Below are positions 9,301-17,792 of a stretch of DNA of 64,000 nucleotides, piece by piece; the stretch's first letter is position 1, and every line of letters begins with the position of its first letter. This DNA is from Streptomyces showdoensis. Lineage in GTDB: Bacteria; Actinomycetota; Actinomycetes; Streptomycetales; Streptomycetaceae. The notes beneath the pieces are model-generated. The model did not search any database, was not told where the DNA came from, and was given only the letters and a program-made list of their open reading frames with translations. The translations under genes were made by a program, and so were the position numbers. The DNA is taken from contig NZ_BAAAXG010000028.1 of assembly GCF_039535475.1 (NCBI RefSeq), positions 248,001 to 312,000 of the forward strand, given 5' to 3'.

Positions 9301-12300
9301 TCGAGGACCGGCGCAACTTCGCCCCGCTGATCGAGCAGCTGGACCTCAACTCCGCCCACCAGGTGCTGAAGACCCTCACCGAGTACGTGCCGGACGAGCC
9401 GCACTTCTGGAACCACCTGGGGCGGCACCAGATGTACCGGCTCAACCGGGAGCTCGACAAGGCGGAGGAGTACGTCACGCGCGCGGTGGAGCTGGCGGAG
9501 GGGGACTTCCTGCACCACCACACCCTGGGGCTGGCGCGCCGCAGCCGGATGCGGCAGGCCCTGCGGGACGCCAAACGGCGCGGGGTGCAGCCGGTGATGG
9601 CCGTCGCCGACCGCTGGTTCGCCCAGACCGTCGAGTGCTTCGCCACCGCGCGGAACCTGAACCCGGAGAACATCTACGGCTACGTCACCCACGTCCAGGC
9701 CGTCGTCGACGTGGCCAAGGCGATCAAGGACGCGGCGCGGGTCTCCTCGATCGCGGAGCTCAGCTCCGACGCGAGCGAGTGGGTCGCCGAGAACCTGGCC
9801 GAGGCCAACTTCCTGCTGAACGAGGCCGCCCAGCTGTACGGGACGCTGGACCACCACGACGACTATCTGGTGCGCTGCCAGGCCGACATCAAGCGCCTGT
9901 ACGGGGACCTCGACTCGGTGGTCGAGCTGTGGGAGCTGGCCGTGGCCGGCGCCCGCAGCACCCCGATGATGCAACGGGCGCTGGCCCAGGCGTACTACGT
10001 GCGCGGCGGCCGCAGCTGGCGGGAGCTCGACCACGCCGAACTCGCCCGCATCGTGGAGCTGGCCCGGCAGAACCTCTCCCGGACGGGCTGCAAGGAGGAG
10101 GACTACCGGCTCTGGTTCGAGGCGTACAAGCTCCTGCCCGAGTTCGACATCGACGAGGCCCTCTCCCAACTCCAGCTCTGGGCCGACCGCTTCCCCTCCT
10201 GGCGCGCCCACTACTACCGGTACTGCCTCTTCTTCCAGCTCTGGTTCACCGGGCGCAGCAACGACGTGGAGGCCTTCCGCGTGGAGCAGCAGCAGGCCGA
10301 GCGGTACGTGGTGGGGCGCTCCAACCGCTCGTACCTGTGGCTGTCCACCGGTCCCGAGTGGTACCCGCTCATCGCCGACAGCGACCTCGGCGAATGGAAC
10401 CGCCGCGAGATGTTCTGGACCAACACCACCCACCTCCAGCGCGTCAACGGGGTCATCGACTTCATCCGCGGCCCCCAGGCGGGCCGCATCCAGCTCGAGG
10501 GCGCGGTCTCGGCGTTCTTCGTGCCGTCCCGGGGCAAGTTCCTGCCGGACGGCGACGACAACAAGCCGGTCAACTTCTTCCTCGGCCTGAGTCCCGAGGG
10601 CCCCCGCGCCTGGGACGTCCAGCGGGGCCACCTCCCCCACGCGGTCCGGGCCCGGCAGGCGGTGCCCGTCGCCCCCGCGCCGGCCCTCACCGCCCGGCAG
10701 CCGGTGCGGCTGGCCCCGGCCCAGGTCGCGGAGCGGGCCGTCACGCTCGGCAGGCAGCGCAAGCTGGACTTCTGCGTCTCGCTCCTGGAGGCGTGGCAGA
10801 CGGTCGGCGACACGCCCCGGCTGTCCCGGCTCGCGGAGCGGGTCGCCGCCCGTTTCCGCTACGACGGCGCGGACGTCGCCGGACTCCTGGCGGAGTCGGA
10901 CCGGCTGTACCTCGAGGCGGACGGCGACGACCCGCTCGTACGCCTGCGGAACGGGAACGGCGGAGCGTCGGCACCGGTGGACCGGCGGCCCTCGGGCGAG
11001 AGCTCCGAGCTGGGCCGCATCACCTTCGTCAACGAGGCGGAGGGGCACGGCATCGTCGACATGGTCGACCACGGGTGGGCGCGCTTCACCACCGACGACG
11101 TGCGCACCCCGCTCGTCGGCGGCCCGGTCCGCGGGCAGATCATCCGGGCCGTCATGGTCGAGATGGACCGCAACGGCGGCCGCAACGCCCGCGGCCTGGA
11201 GCTGTTTCCGGTCACGTCGACCCTGGTGGAGGGGGAGGTCGTGCCGGTGGAGCAGCTCGCCGAGCGCGTGGCGACCGATCTGCGGTACGAGATCGAGGAG
11301 CGCCTGTCCCAGGGCATCTCCGAGGTGCCGGCCCGGGAGCTGGAGGAGTGGCTGGAGGAGCGGTTCGCGGGCGGCACCCCGCTGGCGGACCGGCTCGGGC
11401 TGCAGGCGCTCGGCCGGCTGTGGGCGAAGCTGGAGTGGGTGAAGCAGCGCGGATCCGCGGGGAACCGGTCGATCGGCCTCGCCACGGGCACGGTGTTCGG
11501 CCGCGTCCCGGAACCCCGCAAGGAGTCAGCGGCCGAGAAGCCCCCGCAGGCCCGCCGGAAGGACGAGTTCGGCGAGGCCCTGGCCGCGGCGGTCGCCGAG
11601 CTCGAACAGGCCAACGGAGGCATGGCGCCCACCTTCTACAAGGTGAAGAGCGCCCTGATGAAGCGCTTCAAGAAGGACTACGAGCGACTGGTCGTCGGTT
11701 CGCTGAAGGGAAGCATCGAGCGCCACCCCGGCTGGACCCTGCGGGAGGTCCGCCCGGGCGTCCACGTGGTCGAACGCTCCGGCGAGACACCCTCCAAGCC
11801 GCCGCAGCCCGCTCCCCGCGGCACAGCCTCGTCCTCCTTCGCCACGGTGTTCGCCGAGGCGGTGGACGACCTGCTCGCACAGGGCAGGACCCCCACCCTC
11901 CAGACCCTGGGGACCATGCTGCGCACCGGCCTCGGCGAGGCGTACGCGACCGAGGTCGGCGCCTCGCTCAAGCGGCGCATCGAGCGGGAGCCGGGCTGGA
12001 TCCTGGAGGAGGCCGGCCCCGGGGTGCACGTCCCCCGCCGCTCGGACCGGCCCCCGGCACCCCAGGTACCCGCGCCGGTCCCGGACCTGGACCTGGAGGC
12101 GGACGTGAGCGCGGTGATCGCCCAGCTCCTCCCTCGGGGCGGCGAGTCCGATCTGACCGACGTGGGCGAAGCCCTGAGCGCCCGCTGGGGCTCCGATACC
12201 TACAAGCGGGTGACGCGCAAGCGGTCCCTCCGCCGGCTGGTCGAGGAGCTCGGGTGGGAGACCCGGGAGACGAGGCCGGGCGACTGGATCGTCTGCGTCC

Positions 12301-12317
12301 CGAGCAAGGAGGACTGA
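6321..12317 (+). CDS. SAMD9-like STAND NTPase with kinase-like N-terminus and LOTUS domains
   Basis: A ~1998-aa multidomain protein. Residues ~1-330 look like an aminoglycoside-phosphotransferase/protein-kinase fold (CHGDLNTGNVLV near 219 and a DVDRARR.....D block near 245). Residues ~420-600 contain IPWSLVVDLDPASDGDGL, possibly the SIR2-like region of SAMD9-type proteins. Residues ~690-790 hold a P-loop (HQPGAGGTTVALRAAW) and a hydrophobic Walker B-like strand (PVLLVAEAGD); the PGxGGTT...W layout closely resembles animal SAMD9/SAMD9L as I remember them. A long helical (TPR-like) region follows, then an OB/cold-shock-like domain (~1567-1620) and three OST-HTH/LOTUS-like repeats (~1747-1815, 1838-1905, 1927-1995). 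TTG 6321 follows a purine-rich GGGGGGCGGA; GTG 6249 would add 24 residues. A TTA codon lies at 8079. A STAND-type immune sensor or RNA-binding effector is inferred. Confidence 0.75.
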   Translation: MDSTLRLTRAVHQDLAMEALTLWLPSASFLFEPMPGGRSGAELVSVDISGDTGELPAGTYVLRVGPEEEDLVQTNELAAHQLIRAADPGFAERHVPRLLRVAQQRRDEERVVVSLHQLAGGSLSWYVPPRSGSTGLLRCAETLSRELLDAWADPSEITRMRPRDLLLQIAGEHRLAECEAAVPALFTGEVHQEDGHAFLNPLTVLGEAEDTGLPVMGGICHGDLNTGNVLVPRDEVEADDDAFWIVDVDRARRSVAGFDLAYLEVSVLVNILPSIRRPVLARCLEAAEDSAVKSVPDDCQWLVEFLQRSRAGILDWVARQPGRVDHLRRQFMLVRMAAALMWARRFPSGDERARLCLAYAGWYALRYRRTFATADPRPALPAPRTAPEEELRVREELWESFWATVSGFSPQAARWVLVAEQLPRTASVSALGRIPWSLVVDLDPASDGDGLHHRAGPVLSTQRAVHLFTEDRPVIDYARGTAWLLSAGSVLRREPSLEGRQWVIRRLDTVRRLTSSFHQFAGDTPVYVVVLEGGTESAAGAGRDRLLKVIETMDEMLEGQATFVHVGLADLRPDVPLVQVPLPVDDLLERLTATLGTSGEYLDYSVPALEKGTAAISPETMQKLREHLVVLHDGIEASAQPGDRSDNDAFWRGGLIGWDDLDAGRDVVRAVNDALVAAVRDSLKQHRTRTVVVEHQPGAGGTTVALRAAWDLHQRYPVAVLPQGVPVGQARVPLIADRLHLLYTITQMPVLLVAEAGDLSEAYREGLYRESARRNTPLTVLYVRRGITQENRSGALQVSEPLDEQETAEFLGRYAALTTDRHRVEELRLLGTPSYERYRTPFFYGLITFEREFTKLSAYVRTHLDHVRGRAREVMQYLALATIYSNTGLQRELVQKLMRVSAPSAELHLSDVLGPEAARLVAVRNGRVRLQHQLLAEQVLAELLNDADWKPHLKDLAIDFIQALANTTDVSSDPVRVLLRQMFVDRQGGTAEGVEDRRNFAPLIEQLDLNSAHQVLKTLTEYVPDEPHFWNHLGRHQMYRLNRELDKAEEYVTRAVELAEGDFLHHHTLGLARRSRMRQALRDAKRRGVQPVMAVADRWFAQTVECFATARNLNPENIYGYVTHVQAVVDVAKAIKDAARVSSIAELSSDASEWVAENLAEANFLLNEAAQLYGTLDHHDDYLVRCQADIKRLYGDLDSVVELWELAVAGARSTPMMQRALAQAYYVRGGRSWRELDHAELARIVELARQNLSRTGCKEEDYRLWFEAYKLLPEFDIDEALSQLQLWADRFPSWRAHYYRYCLFFQLWFTGRSNDVEAFRVEQQQAERYVVGRSNRSYLWLSTGPEWYPLIADSDLGEWNRREMFWTNTTHLQRVNGVIDFIRGPQAGRIQLEGAVSAFFVPSRGKFLPDGDDNKPVNFFLGLSPEGPRAWDVQRGHLPHAVRARQAVPVAPAPALTARQPVRLAPAQVAERAVTLGRQRKLDFCVSLLEAWQTVGDTPRLSRLAERVAARFRYDGADVAGLLAESDRLYLEADGDDPLVRLRNGNGGASAPVDRRPSGESSELGRITFVNEAEGHGIVDMVDHGWARFTTDDVRTPLVGGPVRGQIIRAVMVEMDRNGGRNARGLELFPVTSTLVEGEVVPVEQLAERVATDLRYEIEERLSQGISEVPARELEEWLEERFAGGTPLADRLGLQALGRLWAKLEWVKQRGSAGNRSIGLATGTVFGRVPEPRKESAAEKPPQARRKDEFGEALAAAVAELEQANGGMAPTFYKVKSALMKRFKKDYERLVVGSLKGSIERHPGWTLREVRPGVHVVERSGETPSKPPQPAPRGTASSSFATVFAEAVDDLLAQGRTPTLQTLGTMLRTGLGEAYATEVGASLKRRIEREPGWILEEAGPGVHVPRRSDRPPAPQVPAPVPDLDLEADVSAVIAQLLPRGGESDLTDVGEALSARWGSDTYKRVTRKRSLRRLVEELGWETRETRPGDWIVCVPSKED

Positions 12318-12321
12318 CCCG

Positions 12322-13299
12322 ATGCCCGAGCCCGACACCGCCGCCCTGGCCGCCGTCCTCGAGGCCGCCGCGGACCAGGCCGGCCCCCCGGTCCCGCTCG
12401 CCGAACTGTGCCGGCGCGCGGGCCTGAGCGACCCGGCGGCCGAGGCGGCGGCGCCGATGGTGCAGGCGCTGCTGGGCGCGTTCGGCGTCCTGCGCGCGGA
12501 GGGGCCCGGCGTCCTGACCGTGCGCCCCGAGGCCCGCTACTTCCTCCGCAGCCTGGCCTCGTACGTACGGGAGGGCCGCTCGCTCCTGGACAACTGGGAG
12601 CGCCCGGGCACGGCCGAGCCGCCGTACACCGGCCGCCAGGTGCTGTCCGGGCCGCAGTTCCTCTACCTGGCGGAGGAACGCCGCCTCGCCCTCGACCCGC
12701 ACGCCGCCCCGCTGCGCCGCTCGGAGGTCGCCCAGGTCGTGGTGAAGACCCGCCTCCGGGGCCGCGGCGGCCGGGCCCACTACCTGCTCCTGTACGACGC
12801 CCGCGCCCGGCAGTACCAGCTGCCGGGCGGCCATGTGCGCTCCTCGGACACCGACCTCCGGGCGGCGGCCGTCCGCGAACTGGAGGAGGAGCTCCCCGGC
12901 TACACCCACACCCCCGGCAGGGACCGGCTGAAGGAGCTGGGCACGGTCCCGGTCGTCCAGCTCTCCCGCACGGTGGGCGCGGTGACGGAGTACCGCATCA
13001 CGTTCTTCCAGCTGGAGACGGACGCCCCGGCGATCCCGGTGGGCCCGGGCGCCCGCTGGGTCCCGGAGGACGTCCTCCTCGACCCCACGTCCCTCGTCGA
13101 CGACGCCACCCTGAACGTCGTCGCCCTGACCCGTCTGGACGACTCCCTCCCCGGCCACCTCCACGGCCTCCCCTGGAGCCTCCCCGCCACCCAGCACCGC
13201 TCCCTCCGCGAGGTCCTCCGCGACCGCCCGTGGGAGGTGGCGGGCCTCGTCATCGGCGTCCTGGGGCTGGGCCTCTCCCTGATACCGCTGCTGATGTGA
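12322..13299 (+). CDS. NUDIX-like protein with winged-helix N-terminus and C-terminal membrane anchor
   Basis: A 325-aa protein starting four bases after the SAMD9-like stop, with AGGAGG upstream, so co-translated with it. The N-terminal ~80 residues look like a winged-helix domain (LAELCRRAGLSDP...GVLTVRPEARYFL). The NUDIX core contains LPGGHVRSS and the helix RELEEEL (R185, E186, E189, E190), but the box is irregular: the canonical G(x5)E spacing is off by one and the first Glu is Thr/Asp, so hydrolysis is uncertain. The last 20 residues form a hydrophobic helix (VAGLVIGVLGLGLSLIPLLM) resembling a tail anchor. It could sense or degrade a nucleotide signal at the membrane, or act as an effector of the upstream NTPase; this is inferred from context only. 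Confidence 0.72.
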   Translation: MPEPDTAALAAVLEAAADQAGPPVPLAELCRRAGLSDPAAEAAAPMVQALLGAFGVLRAEGPGVLTVRPEARYFLRSLASYVREGRSLLDNWERPGTAEPPYTGRQVLSGPQFLYLAEERRLALDPHAAPLRRSEVAQVVVKTRLRGRGGRAHYLLLYDARARQYQLPGGHVRSSDTDLRAAAVRELEEELPGYTHTPGRDRLKELGTVPVVQLSRTVGAVTEYRITFFQLETDAPAIPVGPGARWVPEDVLLDPTSLVDDATLNVVALTRLDDSLPGHLHGLPWSLPATQHRSLREVLRDRPWEVAGLVIGVLGLGLSLIPLLM

Positions 13300-13390
13300 C
13301 CGTCCTACGGCGACCTCCAGCCCATGGGTGCGGCGGCACGTCATATCGTCGTTCCACAACCACGAGCGGATCGCCGACCGAGGGGGAGCC

Positions 13391-15976
13391 ATGCAGGCCA
13401 AGGAGACACTGTTCGCCGATCTCGTTCAGGGGAGGGCGCAGCAGTTCCAGGTGCCCCTGTACCAGCGGACGTACGCCTGGACGGAAAAGCAGCTCAATCA
13501 GCTATGGAGCGACGTCCTGGAACAGGCCGAGCTCCTCGAGACCGGGGACAGGGCAAGCACCCATTTCCTCGGCTCCGTCGTCCTCGCACCGTCTCCGCAG
13601 AACGAGGCCACCTTTCCCCGCTGGTTGGTGGTAGACGGGCAGCAGCGGCTGACGACGCTGTCCCTCGCCCTCGCGGCGATCCGCGACCACATCGCGGACA
13701 CGCAGCCCGACGAAGCGGAGCGCATCGACGAGGAGTACCTCGTCAACAAGCGCAAGACCGGCGACGACCACTTCCGGCTCCTCCCGACCCAGGCCGACCG
13801 GTCCCAGTTCGCCGCGCACATCCGCGGCCACAAGGAGACCTCCGCCGGCGGCAGCGTCGCCAGCGCGTACAACTTCTTCCGCCGCAAGCTCGTCGCCGCG
13901 CACGACCCGGCGGCGCCGCAGGACGTGTTCCGGCTGGAGCAGGCCATCACCTCACGGCTCACTCTCGTGGCGGTGACCGCGGAGCGCGGCGACAACGTCC
14001 ACCGGATCTTCGAGTCGCTCAACAACACCGGCCTCAAGCTGAGCCAGGCAGACCTGTTGCGCAACTACTTGTTCATGCGCCTGCCCACCCGAGGGGAGCA
14101 CGTCTACGAGACGTACTGGCTGCCGCTGCAGGCCAGTCTGAGCAACGACGAGCTCGAGCAGCTCATGTGGCTGCAGCTGGTGCTCGACGGGGACGACCGT
14201 GTGCGGCGCCAGGACCTGTACACGGCTCAGCAGCACCGTTTCGAGCGCGGGGAGCCGGACGAGGCGGCCATCGAGGCGTACATCAAGGAGTTGCACCGCC
14301 ACAGTTCCCTCTTCCGCAGGCTGCTGCACCCCGAGGAGGAGCCCGACCGCGCGGTCCGGTCGTACCTGCTCCGGCTTGATGCCTGGCAGGCGCAGGTCAC
14401 CTATCCGGCGCTGATGCTGCTCCTGGACCGCCGCGAGCGCGGAGAGCTCGAGCCCTCCGAGACGGCCCGCGCTCTGTCGTACGTCGAGAGCTTCCTGGTG
14501 CGCAGGATGATCTGCCGACTGCCGACGAACAACCTCAACAGGATCTTCCAGGCCGTGCCGGGACAACTCCCGCGCGATCTGCCGGTGGCCGACGGCCTGC
14601 ACCAACTCTTGTCCGCCGAGAACCGGTTCTGGCCCGGTGACGACGAGCTGCGCGACAAGATTCGTACGGCGCCCTTCTACCAGTACGGGCGCTGGCATCA
14701 GCGCAAGGCTGTACTCCAGCGCCTGGAGGAGAGCCACGAGCACCCCGAGCCGATCGACTTCGCCGCCGCTCAGCTCACGATCGAGCACGTCATTCCGCAG
14801 TCGCCCGGCGATGAATGGCTACGCATGCTCGGCGAGGACGCCTCGGACGGGGAGAGCCCGGAGGAGCTCCACACCCGGCTCCACCACACGCTCGGCAACC
14901 TGACGCTCACCGCGGTCAACGCCGAGCTCTCCAACCATCCCTTCAAGCGCAAGCAGGACCTCCTCCTGGGCAGCCATTTGGAGATGAACCGTCGCATCGC
15001 GGCCACCGAACGCTGGGGCGCGAAGGAGATCTTGGCCCGCGCGGACGAACTCGCCGACCGGGCGATCGGCCTGTGGCCAGCGCCCCTGCGCGGGGTCGGA
15101 CGCGCCGAGCGCAGCCGCGACTGGCAGCTGGCCCACCAGACCCTCGCGGCGCTCCCCCACGGCACCTGGACGTCCTACGGCGACCTCGCCGCCTTCATCG
15201 GCTCCGGCGCCCAAGCCGTCGGCAACCACCTTGCGGACACGCCCGGCGTGAGCAACGCGTATCGGGTCCTCACCGCCGACGGAAAGGTGGCCGACGGCTT
15301 CCGATGGGCCTCACCCGAAGCGGGAGGCGACGTCCGCACCCGGCTGACCACCGACGGCATCCACTTCACGGCGAGCGGAGCGGCCGACCCGGCACAGCGG
15401 CTCACCGCTGACGACCTCGCGCAGCTGATCGCCGGTACCGATGCCGAGGACGAGGGCCAGGGCACCGCCGGGCCCTCCGACACGGACGGCCGAGCCGAGG
15501 CCACCCAGCCCGAGGAGACGCGAGCCGAGCGGTTCCTCCGCCAGCTCGCCGCCGACGACTCCCCCGACACCGTGGACGCGGTACACGGCCTGTTCGCGCA
15601 CTGGGAGGCGCTCGGCGGGTGGATCGGCTACGGGGCAGGACGCGTGACCACTAGCGCCTTCCTCATGCTCGGGGAGGCGGGCCTTCCGGGCCGCGGCATC
15701 TGGCCGCTCACGCTCTACCCGGGAGGCGGACGCGGCGGCACCGCAGAGGTCGTGTTCCAGTACCTGACCGCCCGCGAACCGTTCACCGACCGCGCCCTCC
15801 GCGCCGAACTCCTCCGGCGCCTGAACGAACTGGAAGGCGTCGCCATCCCCGAGGGCAAACTGGAACTGCGCCCCGGCATCCGGCTGTCTCTGCTGGAGGA
15901 TCACGCGAACCTCAAGCTGCTCACCGAGGCACTGACGTGGTTCCGCGACCGCTGGGAGAAGCGAGAGGCATCCTGA
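13391..15976 (+). CDS. GmrSD-type DUF262/DUF1524 nuclease fused to an alkyltransferase-like domain
   Basis: An 861-aa protein. The N-terminal DUF262 (GmrS/ParB-like NTPase) shows QVPLYQRTYAW (~20-31) and VVDGQQRLTTL (~80-90). The DUF1524 HNH-type nuclease (GmrD) shows IEHVIPQ (~463) and GNLTLTAVNAELSN (~501-514). The family contains Type IV restriction enzymes that cut modified (e.g. glucosylated) phage DNA. Residues ~574-660 (LPHGTWTSYGDLAAFIG ... YRVLTADGKVADGF) match the DNA-binding fold of O6-alkylguanine transferases/ATL proteins, without the PCHR cysteine. A further C-terminal domain (~720-861) is unrecognised. ATG 13391 has AGGGGGAG before it. It lies 91 bases after the NUDIX gene and may be in the same island but transcribed separately. 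Confidence 0.85.
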   Translation: MQAKETLFADLVQGRAQQFQVPLYQRTYAWTEKQLNQLWSDVLEQAELLETGDRASTHFLGSVVLAPSPQNEATFPRWLVVDGQQRLTTLSLALAAIRDHIADTQPDEAERIDEEYLVNKRKTGDDHFRLLPTQADRSQFAAHIRGHKETSAGGSVASAYNFFRRKLVAAHDPAAPQDVFRLEQAITSRLTLVAVTAERGDNVHRIFESLNNTGLKLSQADLLRNYLFMRLPTRGEHVYETYWLPLQASLSNDELEQLMWLQLVLDGDDRVRRQDLYTAQQHRFERGEPDEAAIEAYIKELHRHSSLFRRLLHPEEEPDRAVRSYLLRLDAWQAQVTYPALMLLLDRRERGELEPSETARALSYVESFLVRRMICRLPTNNLNRIFQAVPGQLPRDLPVADGLHQLLSAENRFWPGDDELRDKIRTAPFYQYGRWHQRKAVLQRLEESHEHPEPIDFAAAQLTIEHVIPQSPGDEWLRMLGEDASDGESPEELHTRLHHTLGNLTLTAVNAELSNHPFKRKQDLLLGSHLEMNRRIAATERWGAKEILARADELADRAIGLWPAPLRGVGRAERSRDWQLAHQTLAALPHGTWTSYGDLAAFIGSGAQAVGNHLADTPGVSNAYRVLTADGKVADGFRWASPEAGGDVRTRLTTDGIHFTASGAADPAQRLTADDLAQLIAGTDAEDEGQGTAGPSDTDGRAEATQPEETRAERFLRQLAADDSPDTVDAVHGLFAHWEALGGWIGYGAGRVTTSAFLMLGEAGLPGRGIWPLTLYPGGGRGGTAEVVFQYLTAREPFTDRALRAELLRRLNELEGVAIPEGKLELRPGIRLSLLEDHANLKLLTEALTWFRDRWEKREAS

Positions 15977-16109
15977 CGGCCGGGGAGTCCCCGCGGGGTG
16001 GAACGAAAAACACCATCCTCCGCCCCGCTACGACGCCACGCGAACGGCTCGATGGCCCACTTGACCGGCTCCACTCACTCTGGTGATGCCTCGGCCGTGC
16101 GGGACGCAT

Positions 16110-16553
16110 CTATGCCGCTGGTGAGCCGGACGCCCGTGGACGGGTCCTCCGCCAATCTGCGGAGGATCTCCAGGGACCGCTGCCCCCCACTGGTCGACCC
16201 CGTCCTTCGGCTCGACCAGGTACGGCCCCCACATCGCCCCGGCCACCAGCGAGGTGACGCCCAGCACTCGCCAGGACCGCCTGGCCGCCGACGGGGCGGC
16301 ATGCGATGTAGTGGACCTCCCGGCCTGTCATGGGGTGCACCCGTTGTCCCAGCACACTATGGGGCACCACCAGGAGCCCGGTCTCTTCCTCGGTCTCACG
16401 TGCTGCGGCTTCCCCGGGAGTCTCCTCGGATTCGATCTTCCCTGCCGGGAACTGCCACGAGAGTGCGCCCTCCGCCACACGTCGCCGCACGAGCAGGACT
16501 CGCTCGCCCCGCACGACGGCAGCGGCGACCGCTCTCTGGGCCTCGACCGTCAC
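16110..16553 (-). CDS. NUDIX hydrolase with aberrant C-terminus (possibly broken)
   Basis: The first ~93 residues are a well-formed NUDIX domain: RVLLVRRRVAEGALSW, then a complete box (GKIESEE...AAARETEEETG) and the following strands (RVHPMTGREVHYIACRPVGG). After about 16275 the reading frame becomes Gly/Arg-rich junk and lacks the usual end of the fold. In a second frame over the same bases a hydrophobic segment (LGVTSLVAGAMWGPYLV) can be read, and in a third QRSLEILRRLAEDP, suggesting the C-terminus was lost by deletion or frameshift and unrelated remnant sequence follows. The start lies nine bases after the DUF89 stop, so the genes were co-transcribed. It may be a pseudogene. Confidence 0.6.
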   Translation of the reverse strand: MTVEAQRAVAAAVVRGERVLLVRRRVAEGALSWQFPAGKIESEETPGEAAARETEEETGLLVVPHSVLGQRVHPMTGREVHYIACRPVGGQAVLASAGRHLAGGRGDVGAVPGRAEGRGRPVGGSGPWRSSADWRRTRPRASGSPAA

Positions 16554-16562
16554 GAAGATCCC

Positions 16563-17792
16563 CTACCGTCGCACCTGGATCAGCGCGTGCGTTCCACTCG
16601 TACGCCAGGCAGCCCCGGACCGTTCGAGCCCGTCCAGCACTTCCTGCTCCAAACCGACGATGACGTCGGACTTCAGGGTCCGGAGCGCCGCGACGGCCCC
16701 CGGGAAGTACGCGGTGAGATCGGCGAAGGACGCCGTGGCGCCCCACAGCCGGTCGCCCACCAGGCGCCGGTAGTTGAGGTCGCCCTTCAGGAGGGTGAGC
16801 GTGGCGCTCTCGAACTCGCCGCGGAGGTCCTCGGGCATGTCCTCGTACGGCAGTGGAGCGCAGAAGAACGGGTGGGTGCGGACCTCCAGGCTCCCTGCCG
16901 CCATGGCCTTCCACAGCCGGTCGCCGATCGCGCCGGCTTGGCCGGGTGCCTCGGTGAGGCGGCGGAGGCAGTCGACGACGTCGGCCGTCATCGCGTCGGA
17001 GACGTAGTAGGGGTACGGCTTGAGGTGCAGCACGACCTGTTCGGCATGCCGCTGTTCGAGGAGGTGGTCGATGAGGATCAGGTCCGGGATCAGCTCGCGC
17101 CCCGCATTGTCCGCCACCACGGCGACGGTCGAGGAGCCCCCGACGGGCAGCAGCTGCCACAACAAGGCGCTGTCGTCGGCCACCAGCGCGGAGGCAGCGG
17201 CGTCACCGGCCGCCGGCTCCCCCGCCGAGACGCGGAAGCCGAGGTCCGCCCGGTTGCCCCAGAGCGACGCGTGGAGCAGGGCAGCAGCCCGCTCGTGCGC
17301 CGGAACGCTCGCGAGCGCGTCCAGGGCCCGTAGTTCCTCCTCCACGGCCTCACCGCGCAGCTCGGCCCGCTTGAACGGCGCGAACGGATCGACTCCCTGC
17401 CACGGCCCGCTGCCGAAATACCCGACCGCGCCGAGGAGCCTGCGGTAGAAGTAGCTCTCCGCCCACAGGAACGGGGCGTCGTGCCAGGAGCGCCCGAAGT
17501 GCTCCTGCCCCCAGTCCTCCCAGCGCTCACGGTCGTGTTCCCCGGGGGCGAGCGGCTCGATGACGCCGTTGGTGATCTCGTCCAGCAGGGTGTCTAGGGC
17601 CTCGTGCTGCTGGCGGCCGTACGGGAAGGCGTCTCGCACCTGCTGGATGAGGGCGGGGTGGCGCTTGGCCAGCACGCCCCAGGCGAACGAGCCGGGCTCG
17701 TTGCTCAGGATGACCGGCACTCCAGCCGCATCGCCCGAGTCGTGGGAGGTCTTCTCTGTCATCGTGTCCAAAGCCCTTCGCCTGTCGCTCAC
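16563..17792 (-). CDS. DUF89 / ARMT1-like metal-dependent phosphatase
   Basis: A 409-aa protein with the DUF89 (damage-control phosphatase) signature: DNAGRELIPDLILID near residues 225-240, the metal-site Asp/Asn cluster, and KGDLNYRRLVGD near 334. DUF89 enzymes remove phosphate from damaged or unwanted phosphometabolites such as phosphosugars and fructose-1-phosphate; the substrate here is unknown. The GTG start at 17792 overlaps the preceding WD40 stop by four bases (GTGA); ATG 17762 is an alternative. The next gene downstream is a NUDIX domain, so two metabolite-cleaning genes sit in one operon behind a broken kinase gene. Confidence 0.8.
   Translation of the reverse strand: MSDRRRALDTMTEKTSHDSGDAAGVPVILSNEPGSFAWGVLAKRHPALIQQVRDAFPYGRQQHEALDTLLDEITNGVIEPLAPGEHDRERWEDWGQEHFGRSWHDAPFLWAESYFYRRLLGAVGYFGSGPWQGVDPFAPFKRAELRGEAVEEELRALDALASVPAHERAAALLHASLWGNRADLGFRVSAGEPAAGDAAASALVADDSALLWQLLPVGGSSTVAVVADNAGRELIPDLILIDHLLEQRHAEQVVLHLKPYPYYVSDAMTADVVDCLRRLTEAPGQAGAIGDRLWKAMAAGSLEVRTHPFFCAPLPYEDMPEDLRGEFESATLTLLKGDLNYRRLVGDRLWGATASFADLTAYFPGAVAALRTLKSDVIVGLEQEVLDGLERSGAAWRTSGTHALIQVRR

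Noticed and set aside
8079..11072. 997-codon - strand frame opposite the SAMD9-like gene
   Set aside because: No domain is readable, and the codon pattern fits only the + strand gene.
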